Shown: one piece after another, positions 1 to 6,296 of the stretch | How the letters are laid out: every line of letters starts with the position of its first letter | How positions within the stretch are numbered: the first letter of the stretch is position 1 | Notes under the pieces: model-generated | The model's database searches: none | The model's input: the letters and a program-made list of their open reading frames with translations, nothing else | What the model was told of the DNA's origin: nothing | Source of the DNA: Clostridia bacterium | GTDB taxonomy: Bacteria > Bacillota > Clostridia > Oscillospirales > QAKW01 | Direction of reading: 5' to 3' | Assembly (NCBI GenBank): GCA_017436525.1 | Contig: JAFSCX010000059.1 | Span: forward strand, 1 to 44,062 | DNA: 44,062 nt | Program-made: the position numbers and the translations under genes

Positions 1-5
1 ATCTG

Positions 6-43
6 CAAGTGGTGCGACGCGTTCCCCGGCGTCGCACCACTTG
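6..43 (+). terminator. Intrinsic terminator of a gene left of the window
   Basis: A perfect 15-bp stem (6-20 with 29-43) has an 8-nt loop and is followed by TATTTTG. The stem is GC-rich in its centre. No coding region precedes it in the window, so it presumably ends a transcript that begins outside. It resembles the terminator after rny (GGTGCGAC core shared). Confidence 0.7.
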
Positions 44-80
44 TATTTTGTGCAAGCGCTTCAGCAACATTGGCCTTCTT

Positions 81-96
81 TGTTTCACGTGAAACA
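81..96. promoter_or_regulatory. parS: parS site 1 (ParB binding site)
   Basis: The 16 bases TGTTTCACGTGAAACA are an exact match to the bacterial parS consensus and form a perfect palindrome. ParB (Spo0J) nucleates here and spreads, loading SMC and interacting with ParA. The site lies 280 bp upstream of parA, where parS is often found. Confidence 0.96.
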
Positions 97-154
97 ATAG
101 AAAGTCTCCGATCTTGTATTAATCTAAAATGTGAGAACGATGCCAGGCCTTTCC

Positions 155-195
155 CTTTCGGGGTCCCCGACGAAACCTTAAGTTTCGTTGGGGTT
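155..195 (+). repeat. Paired-hairpin repeat element, copy 1
   Basis: The stretch contains a self-complementary CGGGGTCCCCG followed by a CGAAAC/GTTTCG stem around 171-187. A diverged inverted copy lies at 44021-44058. The second stem keeps its pairing there although the bases differ (AAAAC with GTTTT), which suggests that the structure rather than the sequence is maintained. Function unknown. Confidence 0.55.
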
Positions 196-223
196 GGCGG
201 AGAAAGAAAGGTCTAAGCGATTT

Positions 224-248
224 GTTTTGCTCTTTATTAGAGCAAAAC
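224..248. other. Perfect 10-bp hairpin between the two parS sites
   Basis: GTTTTGCTCT (224-233) and AGAGCAAAAC (239-248) pair perfectly around a 5-nt loop. Two near-identical GCCAGG(G)CCTTT segments (142-160 and 252-270) flank the region. The sequence between the two parS sites is therefore strongly structured. No open reading frame or obvious U-run is present, so it is not a plain terminator. Confidence 0.5.
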
Positions 249-272
249 GTGGCCAGGGCCTTTCTTTCGACG

Positions 273-288
273 CGTTTCACGTGAAACA
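273..288. promoter_or_regulatory. parS: parS site 2 (one mismatch)
   Basis: CGTTTCACGTGAAACA differs from the parS consensus only at the first base. It lies 192 bp from site 1 and 88 bp upstream of the parA start codon. Two close parS sites should both nucleate ParB. Confidence 0.93.
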
Positions 289-375
289 TGGAAATTATTA
301 ATTTTGGAAAAGCTCTTCCTTTTTCACTTTATTTGTGATACAATCTTTTGGTACTACCAAGAAAGGAGCGGTTTT

Positions 376-1146
376 ATGGGAAAAATCATTTCCATCACCA
401 ACCAAAAAGGCGGCGTGGGCAAGACGACCACCGCCGTCAGCCTCACTTATGCTTTGTCTGAGGAGGGGAAGAAGGTCTTATTTGTTGACATCGACCCGCA
501 GGCCAACGGCACCAGCAGCTTCGGCATCAATAAAAGAACCATCGACCGCTCGGTATATGAGGTCTTGATCGGAGAATGTGGGGTGCGAGACGCCATCGTA
601 ACCTCTCCTTATAAAAATATCGACATTTTGCCTACCAACATGAATCTGGCGGGAGCCGAGATCGAAATGGTAGCCATGGACAATCGGGAAGGGCTTTTGA
701 AGGCCGCCTTGAATCAAGTGCGCCATCTTTATGATTTTATTATCATTGATTGCCCGCCCTCCCTTTCATTGCTCACCTTAAACGCTCTCAACGGATCTAA
801 TAGCGTAATTATTCCTTTGCAGCCGGAATATCTGGCCTTGGAAGGGGTATCCCAATTAGTGAACACCATTAAATTGGTAAAATCCCGCTATAATCCCTCT
901 CTTTTCATCGAGGGAGTGCTGCTGACCATGTATGACGGCAGATTAAATGTAACGGTGCAGGTGGCCAACGAAATCAAAAAATATTTTGGGGACAAGGTCT
1001 ATAAAACCCCCATCTGCCGCAATGTGCGGCTTTCCGAAGCCCCCAGCCACGGCGTACCGGTGCAGATCTACGACCGCTATTCCCGCGGCGCCTTGGCCTA
1101 TCGGGAGATGGCGCGGGAGTTTTTAGAGAAAAATAAGGAGATATAG
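376..1146 (+). CDS. parA: Chromosome-partitioning ATPase ParA/Soj
   Basis: ParA is a Walker-type ATPase that binds DNA as an ATP dimer and, with ParB-parS, drives origin segregation and regulates DnaA. The 256-residue protein starts with MGKIISITNQKGGVGKTTT, which carries the deviant Walker A motif KGGVGKTTT. It continues with a switch region (DIDPQANGTSS) and the DCPPSLSLLTLNAL motif. The start at 376 is chosen because AAAGGAGCGG lies just upstream and the family begins immediately before the P-loop; an upstream in-frame ATG at 304 has no such site. It is first in an operon with parB, with two bases between the genes. The length is normal for the family and nothing is missing. Confidence 0.97.
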   Translation: MGKIISITNQKGGVGKTTTAVSLTYALSEEGKKVLFVDIDPQANGTSSFGINKRTIDRSVYEVLIGECGVRDAIVTSPYKNIDILPTNMNLAGAEIEMVAMDNREGLLKAALNQVRHLYDFIIIDCPPSLSLLTLNALNGSNSVIIPLQPEYLALEGVSQLVNTIKLVKSRYNPSLFIEGVLLTMYDGRLNVTVQVANEIKKYFGDKVYKTPICRNVRLSEAPSHGVPVQIYDRYSRGALAYREMAREFLEKNKEI

Positions 1147-1148
1147 GG

Positions 1149-2012
1149 ATGAAAAAAGGATTAGGAAAAGGGCTGGACGCTCTCTTTTTAGATAATACGG
1201 TGGATTTGGAAGTTCCCACCCAAGAAAAAAGCGTTTTGCGGCTTTCTCAGATCGAGCCCGATAAAAATCAGCCGCGTAAAACCTTTGAAAAGGAAGGCTT
1301 GGAGCAGCTTTGCGCCTCCATCAAGGAGCATGGGCTGATTCAGCCGATCCTTGTGGCGCCCGCAGGAGAAGATCGCTATCGCATCATCGCAGGGGAGCGC
1401 CGTTGGAGAGCCTGCCGCATGGCAGGGCTTGAAGAGGTGCCGGTTGTCATTCGGGAATATACCGAGCAGGAGATTCGAGAGATCAGCTTAATTGAGAATC
1501 TTCAGCGGGAGGATCTGAATCCCATCGAAGAAGCCCTTGGTTATCGCAATTTGATGGAGGAATACGGCCTCACCCAAGAGCAGATTGCAAAAACCATCTC
1601 CAAATCCCGCCCCGCAATCGCCAATACCCTGCGTCTTTTGGCTCTGCCGGAGCAGATTATCGACTTTTTGAAGACAGGGGAGCTCTCCGCAGGCCATGCC
1701 CGCGCCCTGCTCTCTTTGGAAGATAAAGATACCCAGCTGGCCCTTGCCAACCGCATCATTACCGAATCTTTGAGCGTGCGGCAGGCAGAAGAGCTGGTTA
1801 AAAAAGCAAAAAAAGCGCCGGCGGAAAAAGCAAAAGAGGATCCTGCCGTAACCCAAGCCCTCAAAGAGCTGGAGAAAAAGGCTTCTTCGGCTGTGGGCAA
1901 TAAAGTAACCATTCACCACCGCCCGAATAATAAGGGAAAGGTGGAGATTCAATATTATTCTGTTGCAGAATTAGAAAAAATCATCGAGATCTTAGAAGGA
2001 GACGTCAGATGA
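1149..2012 (+). CDS. parB: Chromosome-partitioning protein ParB/Spo0J
   Basis: ParB binds parS, hydrolyses CTP as a sliding clamp and loads condensin near the origin. The protein has 287 residues. It opens with the typical KKGLGKGLDALF segment, then the ParB/Srx CTP-binding domain with the GERRWRA motif, then the NLQREDLNPIEEA motif and a helix-turn-helix (LTQEQIAKTISKSRPAIANTL). The C-terminal third is lysine-rich before a dimerisation segment. The start is two bases after parA, with AAGGAG upstream. Its cognate sites are at 81-96 and 273-288. A noc paralogue is not seen in the window. Confidence 0.97.
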   Translation: MKKGLGKGLDALFLDNTVDLEVPTQEKSVLRLSQIEPDKNQPRKTFEKEGLEQLCASIKEHGLIQPILVAPAGEDRYRIIAGERRWRACRMAGLEEVPVVIREYTEQEIREISLIENLQREDLNPIEEALGYRNLMEEYGLTQEQIAKTISKSRPAIANTLRLLALPEQIIDFLKTGELSAGHARALLSLEDKDTQLALANRIITESLSVRQAEELVKKAKKAPAEKAKEDPAVTQALKELEKKASSAVGNKVTIHHRPNNKGKVEIQYYSVAELEKIIEILEGDVR

Positions 2013-2674
2013 ATAAAGATGAAAAATCTTTGCTGGACGAGCTCTGGCAAGCGATGGGAATGGAGGCGCCCGAGAAGGCTTCACCCAAAAAAGAGCCCCT
2101 CGCGCCCCAAATAAAAAACGAAGAGCTACAGCCCGAAGAGCTGCAGCCGCTTCCCGAGATGCCTTCTGCAGCCGCCGAGGAGCAAACAGAAAAGCCCGAG
2201 AAAATCCCCGCCGAAGGGTTCGCCGCCCAGAAGCCGGAGGAGACCAAAGAAAAGAAAAAGAATATTAAATTTTTGGTGCTCTATACCGTCATCTTTGTCA
2301 TTGTCATTTCCGGATTGATCGGCGGCAGTTATCTGGTCTCTACCCGTATTCATCAAGAGATGGGGCAGGGAAACGAGAACACCGAATCCACCCTTAAAAA
2401 TATTCAGGTGCAAAATAAAGAGCTCAAAAGCAAAAATGCCGAGCTTGAAGCCAAAAATGCTCAATTAACCCAGCAGACCAAGGATGCCGAAGCGCTTTTG
2501 GAAAGCATCGGCGATATGGTGGAGCACGATCAATATCTTGCCGCAGCGCAGAATCGCTATATTGCAGGGCAAGAGGAGACGGCTAAAAGCATTTTCCGCT
2601 CCATCGATCGGGAAAAGCTCTCCAAACCCAATCGGGCCTACTATGACACCTTAAAAGAGAAGTTGGGGCTTTAA
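2009..2674 (+). CDS. Membrane-anchored coiled-coil protein in the parAB operon, unknown function
   Basis: I do not recognise the family. The 221-residue protein has an acidic, Glu/Pro/Lys-rich N-terminal half of about 85 residues. One strong transmembrane segment (around residues 88-112, LVLYTVIFVIVISGLIGGSYL) follows, then a predicted coiled coil of ELK/ELEAKNAQL heptads (about residues 125-165), and a C-terminal helical tail. Its ATG overlaps the parB stop by four bases, so it is translationally coupled to parB. With the long charged segment predicted in the cytosol, it could tether or sense the segregation machinery or the envelope; that is inference from position only. Confidence 0.85.
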   Translation: MNKDEKSLLDELWQAMGMEAPEKASPKKEPLAPQIKNEELQPEELQPLPEMPSAAAEEQTEKPEKIPAEGFAAQKPEETKEKKKNIKFLVLYTVIFVIVISGLIGGSYLVSTRIHQEMGQGNENTESTLKNIQVQNKELKSKNAELEAKNAQLTQQTKDAEALLESIGDMVEHDQYLAAAQNRYIAGQEETAKSIFRSIDREKLSKPNRAYYDTLKEKLGL

Positions 2675-2681
2675 TTTATAT

Positions 2682-3122
2682 ATGAAGAAAGTTGAAATTT
2701 ATTCCGACGGTGCCTGCAGCGGAAATCCCGGCCCCGGCGGCTTTGGGACCATCTTGGTCTATCAAGGCCGCGAGCGGGAGATCAGCGGTGCCGAAAAAGA
2801 AACCACTAATAATCGCATGGAGCTGATGGGTGCTTTGGCGGGCCTTGAGGCCTTAAAAGAGCCCTGCCAAGTAACGCTGATCAGCGATTCCCGCTATCTT
2901 TGCGAGAGCATCAGCCAAAAGTGGGTCTTCCAATGGGAGCAAAACGGCTGGCGAAAAAAAGATAAAAAGCCCGCTCTGAATGTAGATTTATGGGAGCGGA
3001 TCCTTTTGCAGCTTCGGCGGCATCAGGTAGAAATTCAATGGGTGAAAGGCCATGCCGGCCACCCCTATAACGAACGCTGCGATAAGCTCGCTGTTGCAGC
3101 ATATAAGGAGCAGATAGAATGA
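2682..3122 (+). CDS. rnhA: Ribonuclease HI
   Basis: RNase HI cuts the RNA strand of RNA:DNA hybrids, removing R-loops and primers. The 146-residue protein begins with KVEIYSDGACSGNPGPGGFG and has the full D-E-D-D catalytic set: D9, E47 (NNRMEL), D69 (ISDSRYL) and D134 (NERCDKLA). The basic protrusion (KWVFQWEQNGWRKKDKKP) typical of the E. coli-type enzyme is present. The gene follows the membrane protein by 7 bp and overlaps the next gene by four bases, so it is part of the parA operon. Length is normal. Confidence 0.96.
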   Translation: MKKVEIYSDGACSGNPGPGGFGTILVYQGREREISGAEKETTNNRMELMGALAGLEALKEPCQVTLISDSRYLCESISQKWVFQWEQNGWRKKDKKPALNVDLWERILLQLRRHQVEIQWVKGHAGHPYNERCDKLAVAAYKEQIE

Positions 3123-4603
3123 AAAGAATCCTTGCAATTCTACTTTGCGTGGCTTTGATGGCGGTCGTCCCCGCCTGCAAGCCCGATAATATTCAATACC
3201 CTTCCGAGATTATTGATCCCGAGGAGCAGGAAATCCTTTCTCCGGATCTCAAGGAGGAAGAGGAGCAAACCCCTCAAGATCCCCCTTCCGATGAGAATTC
3301 TTCTGAAGAGCAAAAGCCCTCTCAGCAAGAGGAGCCCTCCCAAGAGGAAGACTCCGCTCCGGAAGCAGAAGAGCCCATCGCGCCCTTGAATCCTTTGGCC
3401 GCCGATGGTTTTTCCCCTTCGGCCGATACCGCTTCCGCTTTGCAGGCAAGCGGGCTTATTAAAAAATCCAGCGAGCTTTCTGTATTGAAAAATCGCACCA
3501 TCTCCTTCTATACCGCCGATGATACCCCCGCCTTTTTCTATACAGATTCCAAGGGCAAGCGGCTGAGCGAATGGGATTGGATGAAGGCTTATGCCGATGA
3601 ATCAAGCTTTTTGGTGGAATATAGCATTAAGCCCGCCGCAGTATCGGCAAAGGCGCAGCGTGTCGCCCTTTTTGCAGGCAAGAAGCTCTCTCTGATTCAG
3701 CTTCATAGCAGCGATCTTGCTGCAGGGCTCACCCTTACTCGTCCGGCCACCGCCTATTTGGATCTTGAAAATCAATCCTTCGGCATCAGCAAAACGGTGC
3801 TGGCGCAATCGGCCAATCGGCTGTTTGCCCCTATCGGCAATGTGGATTCCCTTTGGTATAATAAAGCTCTTGTAGGGGAGAGCGATCCCGCCACCCTGCA
3901 GCAGCAGGGGAAATGGACTGTGGCGGCCTTCCAAAGTCTGGCTACAGCCAACGCCGAAAATAAAATCCTGCCCCTGCAGATGGAAAGCGCCCTCCCTTGG
4001 GCTACCTTGAGCGGGAAAAGCCCCATCACCCTGAAAGAGGGCCGATTGGATACCAATATCAATTCCGAAGGTTCAAAAAGCGTATGGGCTGCTTTGCAGA
4101 AAATGAATCAAGAGATTCCCACCTTCTTAAAAGACGAAGATCTCGGCTATTCCCTGAAGGATGGTACCGTCTTCATGCAATATACCACCCTTCCCGAGAA
4201 AGCAGAGGAGATGACCCTCGGCTACGCTCCTCTGCCTGCCCTTTCCGAAGAGAGCGGCTCTACCGTAACCTTCAGCGGCACCTTCTTTGCTCTGCCTAAA
4301 TATGAGGACGGCGAATCCGCTGCTCTCGCCGCGCTGACCTTTGCGGAAAGCTGGTGCAATCGCTATACCGAAGCCCGCGCCGCTCAGCTTCAGCCTTTCG
4401 GCATCCAAGGAGCAGAATATCAAAAATATGCTGATCTTGCCGAGCAAAAAGGAATGTTGATTTTGGGCAGCAAACCCATCGAGGAAATGGTGGAGACCTA
4501 TCTGAAAGGCATCACCGATGAATCCATCAACATGGCAAATGCCTATGGAAATGTCATTACCAAGCTATATGCTTATGTGGCTACCCAGAATCTTTATTAT
4601 TAA
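3119..4603 (+). CDS. Lipoprotein resembling an ABC solute-binding protein (family 1 fold)
   Basis: The 494-residue protein has a lipoprotein signal peptide with the lipobox VPAC (Cys20). A very acidic, Pro/Glu/Gln/Ser-rich linker of about 70 residues follows, suited to spanning the cell wall. The rest resembles type 1 extracellular solute-binding proteins; the segment SLWYNKALVG...GKWTVAAFQSL matches their usual YNK...W-T-x-x-F pattern. No ABC permease or ATPase is nearby, and the gene closes the parAB-rnhA operon (ATGA overlap with rnhA, then a terminator). It may therefore be a stand-alone binding or sensory protein. The ligand cannot be predicted. Confidence 0.75.
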   Translation: MKRILAILLCVALMAVVPACKPDNIQYPSEIIDPEEQEILSPDLKEEEEQTPQDPPSDENSSEEQKPSQQEEPSQEEDSAPEAEEPIAPLNPLAADGFSPSADTASALQASGLIKKSSELSVLKNRTISFYTADDTPAFFYTDSKGKRLSEWDWMKAYADESSFLVEYSIKPAAVSAKAQRVALFAGKKLSLIQLHSSDLAAGLTLTRPATAYLDLENQSFGISKTVLAQSANRLFAPIGNVDSLWYNKALVGESDPATLQQQGKWTVAAFQSLATANAENKILPLQMESALPWATLSGKSPITLKEGRLDTNINSEGSKSVWAALQKMNQEIPTFLKDEDLGYSLKDGTVFMQYTTLPEKAEEMTLGYAPLPALSEESGSTVTFSGTFFALPKYEDGESAALAALTFAESWCNRYTEARAAQLQPFGIQGAEYQKYADLAEQKGMLILGSKPIEEMVETYLKGITDESINMANAYGNVITKLYAYVATQNLYY

Positions 4604-4614
4604 ATAATATAAAT

Positions 4615-4644
4615 AAACGGGACCGGATTTTTCCGGTCCCGTTT
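4615..4644 (+). terminator. Terminator of the parAB operon
   Basis: A perfect 13-bp stem (AAACGGGACCGGA with TCCGGTCCCGTTT) has a TTTT loop. It begins 11 bp after the stop of the lipoprotein gene and is followed by ATCTTTGCTCTTTTTT. Confidence 0.92.
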
Positions 4645-4746
4645 ATCTTTGCTCTTTTTTGGCAATACTGTATTTGATAGGAAAATCCCTTTATTTATAT
4701 ACACTTGGGATATTTCCGATAATTTTATACAGATAGGAGCGAAATT

Positions 4747-5283
4747 ATGGAATTAAAGGGAAGTAAAACCGAAGCAAATTTGATGGCAGCATTTGCAGGG
4801 GAGAGCCAGGCGAGGAATAAATATACCTACTATGCCGCCAAAGCCAAGCAAGATGGTTTTGAGCAAATCAGCGCCATCTTCCAAGAGACCGCCGATAATG
4901 AAAAGGAGCATGCCGAGCTCTGGTTTAATCTGCTGCACGGCAGCGAGAAGATGACCGATATCAATTTGGAGGATGCCGCCGGCGGAGAGCATTTCGAATG
5001 GGAAGAGATGTATCCCACCTTTGCAAAGGAAGCAAGGGAAGAGGGCTTCGCCGAAATTGCTTATCTTTTTGAGGCGGTTGCCGCCATTGAAAAAGAGCAC
5101 GAGGAGCGCTTTTTGAAATTCAAGGGCAATATCGATGATCAGCTTGTCTTCCAAAAGAAGGATAAGGTGGTCTGGATCTGCCGCAACTGCGGCCATGTCT
5201 TGGAAGGACCTCAGGCGCCCCAAAAATGCCCCGTCTGCAAAAAGCCTCAAGCCTATTTCATGATGAAAAACGAAAACTATTGA
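4747..5283 (+). CDS. rbr: Rubrerythrin
   Basis: Rubrerythrin is a cytosolic NADH-dependent peroxidase that protects anaerobes from hydrogen peroxide. The 178-residue protein has an N-terminal four-helix diiron domain with E19, the ETADNEKEH motif (E52, H55) and a second E-x-x-H (EKEHEERF). A C-terminal rubredoxin-like domain has two CxxC knuckles (CRNC and CPVC) near the end. The start is preceded by ATAGGAGCG. The gene stands alone. Upstream (about 4679-4722) the segments GGAAAATCCC and GGGATATTTCC form an imperfect inverted repeat that could be an operator. A perfect 30-bp palindrome starts right after the stop. Confidence 0.96.
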   Translation: MELKGSKTEANLMAAFAGESQARNKYTYYAAKAKQDGFEQISAIFQETADNEKEHAELWFNLLHGSEKMTDINLEDAAGGEHFEWEEMYPTFAKEAREEGFAEIAYLFEAVAAIEKEHEERFLKFKGNIDDQLVFQKKDKVVWICRNCGHVLEGPQAPQKCPVCKKPQAYFMMKNENY

Positions 5284-5313
5284 TTTTGATATCATGATAT
5301 CATGATATCAAAA
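5284..5313. repeat. Perfect 30-bp palindrome, copy 1
   Basis: The 30 bases equal their own reverse complement. They consist of TTTT, then three direct GATATC units joined by AT, then AAAA, so the 8-bp palindrome TGATATCA occurs three times at 8-bp spacing. An identical copy lies at 19743-19772. It starts directly after the rubrerythrin stop codon. It has no GC-rich stem or long U-run, so it is more likely a protein-binding site than a terminator. Confidence 0.85.
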
Positions 5314-5476
5314 TGCACGTGCATGAAGATAAGATCGGGAAAGTGAAATTATGTCTTCGGCAGTGGAGATCGTGAAATTGTGCCTTTGGCACAGTGAAAG
5401 GTGAAATTGCCCTTCGGGCAGTGAAACGGATGCCGAAAGCATCCGTTAAGGAAAAAATCTGCCAAAAGCAGATTTC
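5314..5476. repeat. Chain of small hairpins with GTGAAATT...CAGTG units
   Basis: Three consecutive units share GTGAAATT, a short TTCG- or TTTG-type hairpin and CAGTG (starting at 5343, 5372 and 5401; hairpins include GTGCC-TTT-GGCAC at 5380-5392 and GCCC-TTC-GGGC at 5409-5419). They are followed by ACGGATGC/GCATCCGT (5426-5446) and AAATCTGC/GCAGATTT (5455-5475). No open reading frame is credible. It looks like tandem structured repeats rather than a gene. Confidence 0.65.
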
Positions 5477-5481
5477 AATTA

Positions 5482-5513
5482 AAAAGCGTCGGTGAAATTT
5501 CACCGACGCTTTT
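5482..5513. terminator. Bidirectional terminator
   Basis: A perfect self-complementary stretch with the core GCGTCGGTGAAA/TTTCACCGACGC flanked by AAAA and TTTT. It can end transcripts arriving from the rubrerythrin side and from the small minus-strand gene at 5518-5712. Confidence 0.85.
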
Positions 5514-5517
5514 ACTA

Positions 5518-5712
5518 TTATTCTTTATGATATTTTTCCCGGGCCCTTATATGCTGCTCCAAAGTTTCTTTTTTTAATTCTTTTAATAAATCCTCTTTGA
5601 TTTTTGCACGCCATGCACTCATGCAATTTCCCATCATATCGATGGTTACCTCTCCCTCATAGGTGCATCTGTTTTCTTTTTGAAATATACAAAGATCATA
5701 CTCACAAATCAT
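5518..5712 (-). CDS. Small four-cysteine protein, unknown function
   Basis: I cannot name this family. The 64-residue protein begins MICEYDLCIF and has cysteines at 3, 8, 16 and 30, then a charged helical tail rich in Lys/Glu. Four cysteines in the first half suggest metal binding. The start at 5712 is chosen because AAAGGGAGGTG lies directly upstream, an excellent ribosome binding site; the longer in-frame reading to 5763 lacks one. It is divergent from the ribbon-helix-helix gene, with about 110 bp between them. Confidence 0.75.
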   Translation of the reverse strand: MICEYDLCIFQKENRCTYEGEVTIDMMGNCMSAWRAKIKEDLLKELKKETLEQHIRAREKYHKE

Positions 5713-5822
5713 TTTTTCACCTCCCTTTTTATTATAAGCCTTCATAACCATATTTGCAACCACTTTTGGTTATTATTATAAAACCGTTTCTGATGCATAA
5801 TATAGTTATAGGAGATGATATC

Positions 5823-6005
5823 ATGTTTAAGATTGATACGGAACTGAAAACCGCAAATGTTGCCAGAACCATTCGATTCACCGAAAAGATGTTTGATGAA
5901 TTGAATGTCTTAGCCAGCAAAAACAACATTTCTTTCAACCATTTGGTATTGCAATGCTGCAAATATGCTCTGGACAATTTGGAAAAGGACGATCATAACA
6001 AATAG
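5823..6005 (+). CDS. Small ribbon-helix-helix-like DNA-binding protein
   Basis: The 60-residue protein contains RTIRFTEKMFDELNVLASKN, which fits a beta strand plus first helix, followed by NISFNHLVLQCCKYALDNL as the second helix, as in Arc/MetJ/CopG-type regulators. These bind DNA as dimers through the N-terminal strand. The start at 5823 is preceded by TAGGAGATGATATC. The start region carries the palindrome ATGATATCAT (5815-5824), the same core as in the 30-bp palindrome at 5284, so self-binding is a testable idea. A toxin partner is not adjacent. Confidence 0.75.
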   Translation: MFKIDTELKTANVARTIRFTEKMFDELNVLASKNNISFNHLVLQCCKYALDNLEKDDHNK

Positions 6006-6034
6006 AAAACGGGATGCAAATTGCATCCCGTTTT
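6006..6034. terminator. Bidirectional terminator
   Basis: AAAACGGGATGCAA (6006-6019) and TTGCATCCCGTTTT (6021-6034) pair around a single A. It sits between the convergent ends of the ribbon-helix-helix gene and the small minus-strand gene at 6038. Confidence 0.9.
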
Positions 6035-6037
6035 CCA

Positions 6038-6283
6038 TTAAGACAGTGCCATATAGTCATAGGTTAAATCTAAAACCTTGACCCCCAGAATATGAAGTTC
6101 ATAGCCGCCGATATAGCTGCCGTTTCCTCTGCCATCGACAGAAACCGATGTTTCCCGATCATAAAGATCATAAAGGAATGCGTCGTAAACGACCGTGCCT
6201 TCATTCTCAACTGATCTTTTAATGGGAACCAGTAGGATTATGGCCGCAACGGCGGCGATTAAAAAAATCCATTTTCTTTTCAT
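6038..6283 (-). CDS. Small exported or membrane-anchored protein, unknown function
   Basis: The 81-residue protein has an N-terminal hydrophobic segment (WIFLIAAVAAIILLVPI, residues 5-21) after a short basic MKRK stretch. This is either a signal peptide or a membrane anchor. About 60 residues of extracytoplasmic sequence follow, rich in Tyr, Gly and Asp. It starts 13 bp after the ftsK stop on the same strand, so it is probably the last gene of uppP-ftsK. The ribosome binding site is weak (GGTAAAAAGAA), suggesting coupling or low expression. No family recognised. Confidence 0.7.
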   Translation of the reverse strand: MKRKWIFLIAAVAAIILLVPIKRSVENEGTVVYDAFLYDLYDRETSVSVDGRGNGSYIGGYELHILGVKVLDLTYDYMALS

Positions 6284-6296
6284 TTCTTTTTACCGC

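Noticed and set aside
5314-5323. Third parS site (TGCACGTGCA)
   Set aside because: It shares only the CACGTG centre with parS and lacks the GTTTC/GAAAC arms.
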